A stretch of DNA of 64,000 nt, taken from assembly GCA_017463155.1 (NCBI GenBank), contig JAFTPT010000008.1, positions 1 to 64,000 on the forward strand. The letters are read 5' to 3'. Below are positions 52,753 to 61,878 of the stretch, piece after piece. Every line of letters starts with the position of its first letter. The first letter of the stretch is position 1. Source of the stretch: Blautia sp. GTDB taxonomy: Bacteria; Bacillota; Clostridia; Lachnospirales; Lachnospiraceae. The notes below the pieces were generated by a model. It was given only the letters and a program-made list of their open reading frames with translations, was not told the DNA's origin and ran no database searches. Both the position numbers and the translations under genes were made by a program.

Positions 52753-54575
52753 TTTTAAATGCTTCTCAGCAGCGGGCGGTCGCCCACCTGTCAGGACCGA
52801 TGATGGTCCTGGCGGGCCCCGGCTCGGGGAAAACTTCCGTAATCGTCGAAAGAACCAGAAATCTGATCATGAAAGAGGGAGCGGAGCCTTCCTCTGTCCT
52901 TGTCGTGACTTTTTCGAGGGCCGCGGCTTCGGAGATGAAGGAGCGTTTTCTTGCGGCAATGGAGAGCACGAGGACCGGCGTTACCTTCGGGACCTTCCAC
53001 GGGATCTTTTACGGGATCCTCCGGCAGGCCTACCATCTGGATGCCGGCAACATCCTGGGCGACAAGGAGCGGTTCGAGATCCTGAAGGAGCTGGCACTCT
53101 GCTACAGCCCGGAACTGGCCGGGGAAGGAGATTTTCTGGAGGATCTTTCCCGGGAGATCGGGAGCGTCAAGAGCGAGCGGATCGAGATCGAGCACTATTA
53201 CTCCTCGTCCTGTCCGGACGAGGTGTTCCGGCAGATCTACCGCGGGTATAAGGAGAGCCTGAAAAAGAGGCGCAAGCTGGACTTTGACGACATGCTTCTC
53301 TACTGTTATGAGCTCTTTGTCAAAAGACCGGATATCCTTGCCCTCTGGCAGAAACGGTTCCGGTACATCCTGGTCGACGAGTTCCAGGATATCAACCCGC
53401 TCCAGTTCGATATCGTGCGTATGCTGGCGGAGCCGGAACGGAACCTGTTCATCGTGGGGGACGACGACCAGTCCATCTATCATTTCCGCGGAGCCAGGCC
53501 GGAGCTGATGCTTCGCTTCCCCGACGTGTATCCGGATACAGACCAGGTCGTGCTGGATGTCAATTACCGGTGCAGCGGACATATCCTTTTGGCGGCTTCT
53601 AAAGTGATCCGTCATAACCGGCGCCGTTTTGAAAAGAAGATCCATACGCCGAATCCGGACGGGCTTCCGGTCCGGAGCCTCCTGTTTGAGGATCCGGCGG
53701 AAGAATACCGGTTCGCGGCCAGATATATCCGTAAGGGCCTGGACAGCGGCGAATCGCCGGGGGAAATGGCGGTGCTTTTTCGTACGAACCAGGAGGCGGA
53801 GGAGATCGCCAGGCTGTTTATGGATGAGAAGATCCCCTTTGTGGTGCGGGAGCAGCTCCCGGACATGTTTGCCCACTGGATCGCGCGGGACATGCGGTGC
53901 TATCTGCACATGGCCGCCGGTGAGATGACGCGGAAGAATTTCGTCCCTGTCATGAACCATCCCAACCGCTATATCTCCCGGGACGCGATCCGGGGAGACC
54001 GGATCGATCTGGATTCCCTCAGGGCTTTTTACCGGGATAAGGACTGGATGCAGGACCGGATCACGACGCTTGAGACACATCTTAAGGTGCTTTCCGGACT
54101 GTCTCCGTTCGCCGGTATCAATTTTATCCGCAAAGGGATGGGCTATGAGGAATACTTGCAGGAATACGCGGCTTATCGTAAAATAAAGTACGAGGACCTG
54201 GAGGAGCTGCTCGAACAGATCCATGAAAGCACCAAAGGATGCAGGACGCTCGGGGACTGGGAAGCTTCGATCGAAAGGTACGAGGAGAAGCTTGCTGAAC
54301 AGAGCCGCCAGAAGGACGAGAAGACGGAAGGCGTAACGCTTTCGACCCTGCACAGGGCAAAGGGACTGGAATATGACCGTGTTTTTATCGTGAACGTCAA
54401 CGAAGGGACGATCCCCTACCGGAAGGCGGTGCTGCCGGAGGCCCTTGAAGAAGAAAGGCGGCTTTTCTACGTTGGTATGACCCGGGCACGGAAAGCCCTT
54501 TTCCTGTGCCATGTGAAGCAGCAGTACGGCAAAAAGAAGGAGCCCTCGAGGTTCCTTGGAGAGGCAGAGCTATGA
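52749..54575 (+). CDS. UvrD/PcrA-like superfamily 1 helicase
   Basis: 608 residues, shorter than PcrA (about 740). Motif I MVLAGPGSGKTSV, motif II ILVDEFQDINPLQFDI, motif III GDDDQSIYHFRGA, motif IV NYRCSGHI, motif V VTLSTLHRAKGLEYDRVFIV and motif VI ERRLFYVGMTRA are all present. The 1B and 2B insertions are small and the C-terminal tail of PcrA is absent. Such short UvrD-type helicases are frequent in Lachnospiraceae; full DNA repair function is inferred. Start and stop overlap with its neighbours (ATGA), so gltX, helicase and transferase are one unit. Confidence 0.92.
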   Translation: MILNASQQRAVAHLSGPMMVLAGPGSGKTSVIVERTRNLIMKEGAEPSSVLVVTFSRAAASEMKERFLAAMESTRTGVTFGTFHGIFYGILRQAYHLDAGNILGDKERFEILKELALCYSPELAGEGDFLEDLSREIGSVKSERIEIEHYYSSSCPDEVFRQIYRGYKESLKKRRKLDFDDMLLYCYELFVKRPDILALWQKRFRYILVDEFQDINPLQFDIVRMLAEPERNLFIVGDDDQSIYHFRGARPELMLRFPDVYPDTDQVVLDVNYRCSGHILLAASKVIRHNRRRFEKKIHTPNPDGLPVRSLLFEDPAEEYRFAARYIRKGLDSGESPGEMAVLFRTNQEAEEIARLFMDEKIPFVVREQLPDMFAHWIARDMRCYLHMAAGEMTRKNFVPVMNHPNRYISRDAIRGDRIDLDSLRAFYRDKDWMQDRITTLETHLKVLSGLSPFAGINFIRKGMGYEEYLQEYAAYRKIKYEDLEELLEQIHESTKGCRTLGDWEASIERYEEKLAEQSRQKDEKTEGVTLSTLHRAKGLEYDRVFIVNVNEGTIPYRKAVLPEALEEERRLFYVGMTRARKALFLCHVKQQYGKKKEPSRFLGEAEL

Positions 54576-55126
54576 AGGGAGCTATCTACTATACAATACT
54601 TCGGGAAGAAACGCAGAAGGGCAGCCTTCATCATATGGCCGGTGAGAAGCTGCTGGGTCTGGCGCTTCAAAAGGAATATGGAAGGGATCTTGCGTTTGAA
54701 CCCCGTGCGAAGGGCGAATACGGAAAGCCCTTCTTTACCCTGCAGCCGGATATCCACTATAATATCAGCCATTCCGGGAAATACGTGATGTGTATTTTTG
54801 CCGGGCAGCCTGTAGGCATCGACGTGCAGGAGCACAGGCCGGCCAGGTTTGAAGGCATCCTGAAGAGGACGGTGCCCGGGGAGCTGGCGGAAGAGATCCT
54901 CTCTGCTGAAGATGTGGAGCAGGCCTTCTACCGGGAGTGGGTACGCAGGGAGGCATACATCAAATGGACCGGCCAGGGGCTTTCCGAGGATATGCGCACG
55001 CTTGACATGACCCTCGGATGCGGACAGATGCTGGAGCTCGGGAGCGGATACAGCGGCGCTGTCTGGAGCAGAAGCCCTCTCGAGCTGACCTTCACGGAAG
55101 TGCCGGAGGCTGCGGAATTACCATGA
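54572..55126 (+). CDS. 4'-phosphopantetheinyl transferase (Sfp type)
   Basis: 184 residues, ATG in a 4-base overlap. HYNISHSGKYVMC (Sfp motif 1 region), QPVGIDVQEHRP (the Mg-binding Asp) and WVRREAYIKWTGQG (the KEA-like motif, here REAYIK) identify it. Loads phosphopantetheine on carrier proteins. It may modify AcpP when no AcpS is present, or other carriers not in the window. Confidence 0.93.
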   Translation: MKGAIYYTILREETQKGSLHHMAGEKLLGLALQKEYGRDLAFEPRAKGEYGKPFFTLQPDIHYNISHSGKYVMCIFAGQPVGIDVQEHRPARFEGILKRTVPGELAEEILSAEDVEQAFYREWVRREAYIKWTGQGLSEDMRTLDMTLGCGQMLELGSGYSGAVWSRSPLELTFTEVPEAAELP

Positions 55127-55135
55127 TCCTCTTTC

Positions 55136-55164
55136 TTGACAGGAAAGGGACCATATTATAAAAT
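55136..55164 (+). promoter_or_regulatory. prfC promoter
   Basis: TTGACA (55136-55141), 17-bp spacer, TAAAAT (55159-55164), 31 bases before the GTG start. Confidence 0.75.
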
Positions 55165-55195
55165 ACGACTTATCCTAAAAACCAGGAGGCTTATT

Positions 55196-56785
55196 GTGTC
55201 AGATTATATACATGAGATCGAGAAACGAAGGACCTTTGCCATCATTTCGCATCCGGATGCCGGCAAAACGACGCTGACGGAGAAATTTCTTCTGTACGGC
55301 GGCGCCATCAACCTGGCGGGAAGCGTCAAGGGAAAGGCGACGGCCAGGCATGCGGTTTCGGACTGGATGGAGATCGAGAAGGAGAGAGGAATCTCCGTGA
55401 CCTCTTCCGTTCTGCAGTTCCATTATGGCGGATACTGTATCAATATCCTGGATACGCCGGGACACCAGGACTTTTCGGAGGATACCTACCGGACCCTGAT
55501 GGCGGCGGATTCCGCGGTCATGGTGATCGACGGGTCCAAGGGCGTGGAGGCCCAGACACGTAAGCTGTTCAAGGTATGCGTCATGAGGCATATCCCGATC
55601 TTCACCTTCATCAACAAGATGGATCGGGACGCCAACGACACCTTTGACCTTTTGGACGAGATCGAAAAGGAGCTGGGGATCGCGACCTGTCCCATCAACT
55701 GGCCCATCGGCTCCGGAAAGAAGTTCCGGGGCGTCTATGACAGGAACACCCGCAAGATCATGACGTTTTCCGACACCCAGAAGGGTACGAAGGAGGGCGT
55801 CATCGAGGAGATCGGACTGGAGGACAGCCGCGCGGACGAGGTTATGGATCCGGACCAGAAGGAGCAGCTGCTTGAGGAGATCGAACTGCTGGACGGGGCT
55901 TCGGCGGACTTTGACCAGGAAAAGGTAAGCGCCGGTGAACTGACGCCGGTCTTTTTCGGGTCCGCGCTCACCAACTTCGGTGTGGAGACCTTCCTTCAGC
56001 ATTTCCTTTCCATGACCACCTCGCCTCTTCCCAGAATGTCGGATGAGGGCGAGATCGATCCGATGGAAAAGGATTTTTCGGCCTTTGTCTTTAAGATCCA
56101 GGCCAATATGAACAAAGCCCACCGGGACAGGATCGCCTTCATGCGGGTCTGCTCCGGCAAATTTGACGCGGCGGAGGAGGTCTATCATGTGCAGGGAGAC
56201 AAGAAGATGCGTCTTCTTCAGCCGCAGCAGATGATGGCGGAGTCCCGCCACGTGGTGGATGAGGCATACGCCGGGGACATCATCGGCGTCTTTGATCCGG
56301 GCATTTTTTCCATCGGGGATACGATCTGCGCGCCGGGGCGGAAGTTCGCCTTCGAGGGGATCCCGACCTTTGCGCCGGAGCATTTTGCCCGGGTCAGGCA
56401 GATGGATACCATGAAGCGTAAACAGTTCGTGAAGGGGATCAACCAGATCGCCCAGGAGGGTGCGATCCAGATCTTCCAGGAGTTCAATACCGGCATGGAG
56501 GAGATCATTGTGGGCGTTGTCGGCGTGCTGCAGTTCGATGTCCTCAAATACCGGCTGGAGAACGAATACAATGTGGAGATCCGGCTCGAAAACCTGCCGT
56601 ACGAACATATCCGCTGGATCGCCAACAAGGAAGAGGTCAATGTGGAGAAACTGACAGGGACCAGCGACATGAAGAAGGTGACCGACTTAAAGGGCAATCC
56701 GCTGCTTTTGTGGGTGAACGCCTGGAGCGTGGGAATGACCCTGGACCGGAATCCGGGGCTCAGGCTCACGGAATTCAGCCGCTGA
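55196..56785 (+). CDS. prfC: Peptide chain release factor 3
   Basis: 529 residues, equal to E. coli RF3. GTG 55196 has AGGAGG 6 bases upstream. FAIISHPDAGKTTLTEKFLL (G1), DTPGHQDFSEDTYRTL (G3) and TFINKMDRD (G4) are GTPase motifs. RF3 recycles RF1/RF2 after termination. It is absent in many Firmicutes but common in Clostridia. No neighbour suggests a coordinated role. Confidence 0.96.
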   Translation: MSDYIHEIEKRRTFAIISHPDAGKTTLTEKFLLYGGAINLAGSVKGKATARHAVSDWMEIEKERGISVTSSVLQFHYGGYCINILDTPGHQDFSEDTYRTLMAADSAVMVIDGSKGVEAQTRKLFKVCVMRHIPIFTFINKMDRDANDTFDLLDEIEKELGIATCPINWPIGSGKKFRGVYDRNTRKIMTFSDTQKGTKEGVIEEIGLEDSRADEVMDPDQKEQLLEEIELLDGASADFDQEKVSAGELTPVFFGSALTNFGVETFLQHFLSMTTSPLPRMSDEGEIDPMEKDFSAFVFKIQANMNKAHRDRIAFMRVCSGKFDAAEEVYHVQGDKKMRLLQPQQMMAESRHVVDEAYAGDIIGVFDPGIFSIGDTICAPGRKFAFEGIPTFAPEHFARVRQMDTMKRKQFVKGINQIAQEGAIQIFQEFNTGMEEIIVGVVGVLQFDVLKYRLENEYNVEIRLENLPYEHIRWIANKEEVNVEKLTGTSDMKKVTDLKGNPLLLWVNAWSVGMTLDRNPGLRLTEFSR

Positions 56786-56798
56786 CGCACGGTTTTCT

Positions 56799-56827
56799 TT
56801 GACTTGCGTATGCACGTTTGGTATAAT
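56799..56827 (+). promoter_or_regulatory. Promoter of the asp23-argR region
   Basis: TTGACT (56799-56804), 17-bp spacer, perfect TATAAT (56822-56827), 34 bases before ATG 56862. Confidence 0.85.
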
Positions 56828-56861
56828 GGGGGAAGATTGAACCCAGGGAGGGGTGTCTTAC

Positions 56862-57248
56862 ATGGCAGAGAAACGCAACGTATACAAAATTCAGGATCTA
56901 GGAGGCATAGGCGAAGTGCATATCGCAGATGAAGTGGTTGCGATCATCGCCGGTCTGGCTGCCACGGAAGTGGACGGCGTGGCCTCGATGGCAGGCAACA
57001 TAACCAAAGAGCTGGTCGGCAAGCTCGGAATGAAGAACCTTTCCAAAGGCGTAAAAGTGGCAGTGCAGGACGATACCGTGTCTGTGGAACTGAATCTCAA
57101 TATCGAATATGGCAGAAATATTCTCGAGACCAGCAAAACAGTGCAGGAGCGTGTCAAATCTGCAGTGGAGAACATGACCGGTCTCACCGTGACCGAGGTC
57201 AACATTCACATTGCCAGCGTAGATATGGAGAACGAAAAAGGAAAGTAA
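56862..57248 (+). CDS. Asp23/Gls24 family envelope stress protein
   Basis: 128 residues from ATG 56862; AGGGAGGGG lies just upstream, making the in-frame GTG at 56853 unlikely. VHIADEVVAIIAGLAATEVDGVASM and VKSAVENMTGLTVTEVNIHI match the Asp23 family (YqhY in Bacillus, beside accBC and nusB). It is cytoplasmic or membrane-associated; YqhY is linked to acetyl-CoA carboxylase control. Its 3' end forms part of a terminator. Confidence 0.93.
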   Translation: MAEKRNVYKIQDLGGIGEVHIADEVVAIIAGLAATEVDGVASMAGNITKELVGKLGMKNLSKGVKVAVQDDTVSVELNLNIEYGRNILETSKTVQERVKSAVENMTGLTVTEVNIHIASVDMENEKGK

Positions 57249-57263
57249 ACGGCTTTCCTTTTT
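57235..57263 (+). terminator. Weak terminator overlapping the asp23 stop
   Basis: AAAAAGGAAAG (57235-57245) and CTTTCCTTTTT (57253-57263), 7-base loop including the stop codon, ending in a T-run. The left arm codes for the last residues of Asp23. As nusB follows by 34 bases it likely attenuates, allowing partial readthrough. Confidence 0.7.
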
Positions 57264-57282
57264 TCTTTATAAGGAGGAATCT

Positions 57283-57684
57283 ATGAGACGGTCAGAAATG
57301 CGGGAACATGTTTTCAAGCTCCTGTTCATGTCGGAATTCAATTCACCGGAGGAAATGCCGGAACAGCTGGCGCTGTATTTTCAGGAGATGGAAGAGCTCT
57401 CTGCCGATGAACAGGCCTACATGGAGCAGAAATACGAGCTGGTGAGATCCCGGATCCCGGAGATCGATGAGCTTCTCAATGATACCGCGCATGGCTGGAA
57501 GACGGGCCGGATGAACCGGGTGGATCTCGCCACCCTGCGCCTGGCGGTGTACGAGCTGAAGTTCGACGACGACGTTCCGACGGGCGTCGCCATCAACGAG
57601 GCCGTAGAACTGGCCAAACGGTTCGGCGGGGAGGCCAGCGCGTCCTTTGTCAACGGGATCCTGGGCAAGGTGGCCAATGGATAA
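57283..57684 (+). CDS. nusB: Transcription antitermination factor NusB
   Basis: 133 residues, all helical. MRRSEMREHVFKLLFM, RVDLATLRLAVYELKFDDDVPTGVAINEAVELAKRFGGEASASFVNGILGKV is the diagnostic C-terminal block (spread over two helices). Acts with NusE on rRNA operons. Its stop overlaps xseA by 8 bases. Confidence 0.95.
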   Translation: MRRSEMREHVFKLLFMSEFNSPEEMPEQLALYFQEMEELSADEQAYMEQKYELVRSRIPEIDELLNDTAHGWKTGRMNRVDLATLRLAVYELKFDDDVPTGVAINEAVELAKRFGGEASASFVNGILGKVANG

Positions 57685-58888
57685 CGTTTATTCGGTCGGA
57701 CAGGTGAACCGTTATGTAAAAAACATGTTCACCCAGGATTTTTTTCTGAAAAAGCTCCGGGTCAAGGGGGAGGTCTCGAACTGTAAATACCATACCAGCG
57801 GACACATCTACTTTTCGCTGAAGGACGAGACCGGTACCTTGAGCTGCGTGATGTTCGCCGGAAACCGGAAAGGCCTCGCCTTCCGCATGAGGGACGGCGA
57901 CATGGTGATCGTCACGGGCTCGGTGGACGTCTATGAAAGGGACGGCCGCTACCAGGTCTACGCCAGGGAGATCTCGCTGGACGGAGCGGGCGCTCTGTAC
58001 GAACGTTTCCTGCGCCTCAAGGAGGAGCTGGAAGAGATGGGCATGTTCGCCCAGGAATATAAGCAGCCCATTCCGCGGCATATCCGTACGCTTGGCGTTG
58101 TGACGGCGCCCACGGGGGCCGCGATCCAGGATATCCGGAATGTTTCACTGCGGAGAAATCCTTTCCTGCAGATCATCCTGTACCCGGCGCTGGTCCAGGG
58201 AGAAGGCGCGGCGCAGAGCATCGTGCGGGGCATCCGGATGCTGGATAAAGCCGGCGTGGATGTGATCATCGTCGGAAGAGGCGGCGGATCCATCGAGGAT
58301 CTGTGGGCTTTCAACGAAGAGATCGTGGCCAGGGCCGTGTTTGAGTGCCGGACCCCGGTGATCTCGGCCGTGGGACATGAGACGGATTTTACCATCGTGG
58401 ATTTTGTGGCGGATCTTCGGGCGCCCACGCCATCCGCAGCCGCGGAGCTGGCCGTGGATGACTATGCCGCCGTCACGGCCTCCGTTTCGGCCATGCGGGA
58501 CAGACTGTTCCGGTCCATGAGCCGGAAGGTGGAGATCGAAAGACAACGGCTGCTTCTCTCAAGTGAAAAGCTGGCGGCCCGAAGCCCGGAGACGCGCCTC
58601 CGGGAAAACCGGCAGAGGCTGCTGGATCTGGAGGATGCACTGGCCGGCGGCATGGAGCACAAGCTTCAGGAAGCCCGCCATCGTCTGTCCCTGTATCTGG
58701 AGCGCTTTACCGGGCTTTCACCTCTCCGGAAACTGAACGGAGGCTACTCTTATGTGGCGGACAGCTCCGGACGCAGCGTGACGTCCATCGCCCAGGCCGG
58801 CGTCGGGGACCTGCTTACGATCTCCGTGTCGGACGGGGATATCGACGCTATTGTAAAGAATACCAGAAAGGAAACGAGGATCCTATGA
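57677..58888 (+). CDS. xseA: Exodeoxyribonuclease VII large subunit
   Basis: 403 residues from ATG 57677, inside the end of nusB. OB-fold N-terminus VKGEVSNCKYHTSGHIYFSLKD; catalytic core GVVTAPTGAAIQDI, VDVIIVGRGGGSIEDLWAFNEE, and PVISAVGHETDFTIVDFVADLRAPTPSAAAE. Degrades single-stranded DNA. Its stop overlaps xseB (ATGA). Confidence 0.96.
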   Translation: MDNVYSVGQVNRYVKNMFTQDFFLKKLRVKGEVSNCKYHTSGHIYFSLKDETGTLSCVMFAGNRKGLAFRMRDGDMVIVTGSVDVYERDGRYQVYAREISLDGAGALYERFLRLKEELEEMGMFAQEYKQPIPRHIRTLGVVTAPTGAAIQDIRNVSLRRNPFLQIILYPALVQGEGAAQSIVRGIRMLDKAGVDVIIVGRGGGSIEDLWAFNEEIVARAVFECRTPVISAVGHETDFTIVDFVADLRAPTPSAAAELAVDDYAAVTASVSAMRDRLFRSMSRKVEIERQRLLLSSEKLAARSPETRLRENRQRLLDLEDALAGGMEHKLQEARHRLSLYLERFTGLSPLRKLNGGYSYVADSSGRSVTSIAQAGVGDLLTISVSDGDIDAIVKNTRKETRIL

Positions 58889-59115
58889 CAGAAGCGGCAG
58901 ATAAGACACAGGAAAGGCCGGTCGCGGAGGTGTTCGAGGAGCTTGACGCCCTGGCGGCAAAGCTGGAGGACCGGGAGACGAGCCTTGAGGATTCTTTTCT
59001 TCTGTACCGCAGAGGGATGGAACTGCTGAAATACTGCAGCGACCGCCTGGACACGGTAGAAAAGAAAATGCTTCAGCTGAACGAGGATGGTACATACAGT
59101 GAATTTTCAAAATGA
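58885..59115 (+). CDS. xseB: Exodeoxyribonuclease VII small subunit
   Basis: 76 residues. Helical hairpin FEELDALAAKLEDRETSLEDSFLLYRRGMEL fits XseB. Overlaps xseA by 4 bases and the ispA start region. Confidence 0.93.
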   Translation: MTEAADKTQERPVAEVFEELDALAAKLEDRETSLEDSFLLYRRGMELLKYCSDRLDTVEKKMLQLNEDGTYSEFSK

Positions 59116-59986
59116 ATTGGAACAGAGGACGCAGAAAGCCCTGAAGGTCATCGAACACTATCTTCCCGCGGAGGAAGGCTTCGCGTCGGAGCTTGCCGCG
59201 GCGATGAATTACAGTATGCTTGCCGGCGGCAAACGCCTGCGGCCGGTCATGCTGATGGCGTCCTATGAGCTCTGCGGCGGGACAGAGAGGGTCCATGAGC
59301 CTTTTATGGCGGCGATCGAGATGATCCACACCCATTCGCTGATCCACGACGATCTGCCCGCTCTCGACAATGACGATTACCGGCGGGGGCGGCTGACCAC
59401 ACACAAGGTGTACGGGGAAGCCATGGGCGTCCTTTCGGGGGACGCGCTCCTGAATTACGCATACGAGACGATGCTTAGGAGCTTTTCCATGACGGCGTAT
59501 CCGGACCGGGCGGCACGTGCCATGCAGGTGATGGCCGAAAAAACGGGCATCGGAGGGATGCTGGGCGGCCAGAGCGTGGACGTGATGAACGATGGAAAAC
59601 CACTGTCCCGGGACATGCTCGACTATATCTATCGGAACAAGACTTCGGCGCTGATCGAGGCACCGCTGATGGCAGGGGCGATCCTTGCCGGTGCGGATGA
59701 TAAAATAGCCGAACGCTTCCGGGCAGCCGGAACGGCGGTCGGACTTGCTTTCCAGATCCGGGACGATATCCTGGACGTGACCGGAGATGCCGGGGAGATC
59801 GGCAAGCCGGTCCACAGTGATGAAAAGAACCATAAAGTGACCTATGTGTCACTGGTGGGACTTGAAAAAGCGGATGAGGAGGTCAGAAGGCTTTCCGTTG
59901 AGGCAGCAGCATTGATCAGGCAGACGGAGGGCGACAGCCGGTTCCTTGAGGCATTGATCCTTGAACTGACCAGCCGTAATAAATAA
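59099..59986 (+). CDS. ispA: Farnesyl/geranyl diphosphate synthase
   Basis: 295 residues if the GTG at 59099 is used (GAGG at 59083-59086 upstream); the ATG at 59087 would abut that site and adds 4 residues. Chain elongation of isoprenoids. The first Asp-rich motif is DDLPALDNDDYRRG (DDx4D), the second FQIRDDILDVTG. GGKRLRP near residue 44 binds IPP. With dxs next, it makes precursors for undecaprenol and quinones. Overlaps xseB by 17 bases. Confidence 0.95.
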   Translation: MNFQNELEQRTQKALKVIEHYLPAEEGFASELAAAMNYSMLAGGKRLRPVMLMASYELCGGTERVHEPFMAAIEMIHTHSLIHDDLPALDNDDYRRGRLTTHKVYGEAMGVLSGDALLNYAYETMLRSFSMTAYPDRAARAMQVMAEKTGIGGMLGGQSVDVMNDGKPLSRDMLDYIYRNKTSALIEAPLMAGAILAGADDKIAERFRAAGTAVGLAFQIRDDILDVTGDAGEIGKPVHSDEKNHKVTYVSLVGLEKADEEVRRLSVEAAALIRQTEGDSRFLEALILELTSRNK

Positions 59987-60003
59987 ACGAGGAAGTATGC
60001 AGT

Positions 60004-61878
60004 ATGATACTGGATCGAATACAAAAGCCGAATGATATTCATAAGATACCGCTGGACGATTTTCCGGCTCTGGCGGAGGAGATCAGGGACTTTCTGATCC
60101 ATGCCGTGAGCCTGACGGGCGGACATCTGGCGTCCAACCTGGGGGCGGTGGAGCTGACCATGGCACTTCATAATGTGCTGGATCTCCCCACGGACAAGAT
60201 CATCTGGGACGTGGGGCATCAGGCCTACACCCACAAGATCCTGACGGGCCGTAAGGATGAGTTTGTCAATCTCCGCAAAGAGGGAGGCTTAAGCGGCTTT
60301 CCCAAACGGATGGAGAGCAGCTGCGACGCGTTTGACACGGGCCACAGCTCCAATTCCATCTCCGCCGGCCTCGGCTACGTGCGGGCCCGCGACCTCCGGG
60401 GAGAGGACTATCGTGTCGTATCCGTGATCGGGGACGGGGCCCTGACCGGAGGCATGGCCTATGAGGCGATGAACAACGCGGCACTGCTCAAGACGAATTT
60501 TATCATCGTGCTGAATGACAACAATATGTCCATCTCCAGGAACGTGGGCGGCATGTCCACCTACCTTGGAGCCCTCAGGACACAGGAAGCCTACACGGGG
60601 ATCAAGAGCAGCGTGACAAAAAGCCTCAACAAGATCCCGCAGGTGGGGCCGTCCATCGTCGATACCGTCCGGAGGACAAAGAGCAGCATCAAGCAGCTGA
60701 TCATTCCGGGCATGCTGTTCGAAAATATGGGACTGACGTATCTGGGACCGGTGGACGGTCACAACATGCGCCAGCTGATGCGGCTTCTGAATGAGGCCAA
60801 AAAGGTCGAGGGTCCGGTCCTCGTCCATGTATTGACAGAAAAGGGCCGGGGCTATGAGCCGGCCAGACGCCATCCGGAGCGGTTTCACGGGACAGGCCCG
60901 TTTGACGTAAAGACCGGAAAGCTGCTGGACCGGAGTGATAAAAAGACCTATACCGATATCTTCGCGGACACGATCTGTGAACTGGCGGCAAAGGACGAGA
61001 GGATCGCGGCCATCACGGCGGCGATGCCGGACGGGACCGGCCTCAAAAAATTCGCCGCCCGTTTTCCGGAGAGATTCTTTGATGTGGGAATCGCGGAGGA
61101 GCATGCGGTGACCTTTGCTGCCGGAATGGCCCTCGGAGGAATGGTGCCGGTCGTTGCGGTCTATTCTTCGTTCCTGCAGAGAGGCTTTGACCAGCTTCTC
61201 CATGATATCTGTATGCAGAACCTGCATGTGATCTTCGCCATCGACCGCGCCGGACTTGTCGGCGCCGACGGGGAGACGCATCAGGGATGTTTTGATATAT
61301 CGTACCTTACGATGATGCCCAACATGACGGTCATGGCACCGCGGGACGGGCAGGAGCTTAAGGAAATGCTTACATTCGCGGCGGGACTTCCGGGGCCGGT
61401 GGCGATCCGGTATCCCAGAGGAAAGGCCTGCAGCTGTCTGTCTTATGCGGCGGAGCCGGTCGCTTACGGGAAGAGCGAGGTGCTCGAAAAAGGAAGCGGC
61501 ACGGTGCTTCTGGGCCTGGGAACGATGACGGAGGTCTGCTGTGAGGCGGCGAAGCTCCTTAGAAAAGAGCAGGTATGTCCGACCCTGGTCAATATAAGGT
61601 TCGCCAAACCGCTTGACACGGAGCTTCTGGACGAGCTTGCCCGGACCCATTCCGTGTTCTGCACCGTCGAAGAAAACGTACGGAGCGGCGGCTGCGGGGA
61701 GGCTGTCTGCGACTATATGGAGGAGCACCATCCCAAATGCCGTGTCGTGGTCCTCTCCGTGGGAGACCGGTTCGTTCCGCACGGGAGTACGGACTCCCTG
61801 CGAAGCAGGATCGGACTGGATCCTGAAACGGTCGCCCGGGCGGTCCTTTCGGCAGGAAAGGAGCATACACAGGAATGA
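60004..61878 (+). CDS. dxs: 1-deoxy-D-xylulose-5-phosphate synthase
   Basis: 624 residues. First step of the MEP isoprenoid pathway, using pyruvate, glyceraldehyde 3-phosphate and thiamine diphosphate. GHQAYTHKILTGRKDEF (N-terminus), GDGALTGGMAYEAMNNA (the ThDP/Mg GDG motif) and NDNNMSISRNVGG; then IAEEHAVTFAAGMA and RAGLVGADGETHQGCFD (conserved DRAGLVG) are present. Overlaps tlyA by ATGA. Confidence 0.97.
   Translation: MILDRIQKPNDIHKIPLDDFPALAEEIRDFLIHAVSLTGGHLASNLGAVELTMALHNVLDLPTDKIIWDVGHQAYTHKILTGRKDEFVNLRKEGGLSGFPKRMESSCDAFDTGHSSNSISAGLGYVRARDLRGEDYRVVSVIGDGALTGGMAYEAMNNAALLKTNFIIVLNDNNMSISRNVGGMSTYLGALRTQEAYTGIKSSVTKSLNKIPQVGPSIVDTVRRTKSSIKQLIIPGMLFENMGLTYLGPVDGHNMRQLMRLLNEAKKVEGPVLVHVLTEKGRGYEPARRHPERFHGTGPFDVKTGKLLDRSDKKTYTDIFADTICELAAKDERIAAITAAMPDGTGLKKFAARFPERFFDVGIAEEHAVTFAAGMALGGMVPVVAVYSSFLQRGFDQLLHDICMQNLHVIFAIDRAGLVGADGETHQGCFDISYLTMMPNMTVMAPRDGQELKEMLTFAAGLPGPVAIRYPRGKACSCLSYAAEPVAYGKSEVLEKGSGTVLLGLGTMTEVCCEAAKLLRKEQVCPTLVNIRFAKPLDTELLDELARTHSVFCTVEENVRSGGCGEAVCDYMEEHHPKCRVVVLSVGDRFVPHGSTDSLRSRIGLDPETVARAVLSAGKEHTQE

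Noticed and set aside
56853..56861. GTG start for Asp23 at 56853
   Set aside because: It overlaps the ribosome binding site; ATG 56862 has proper spacing.
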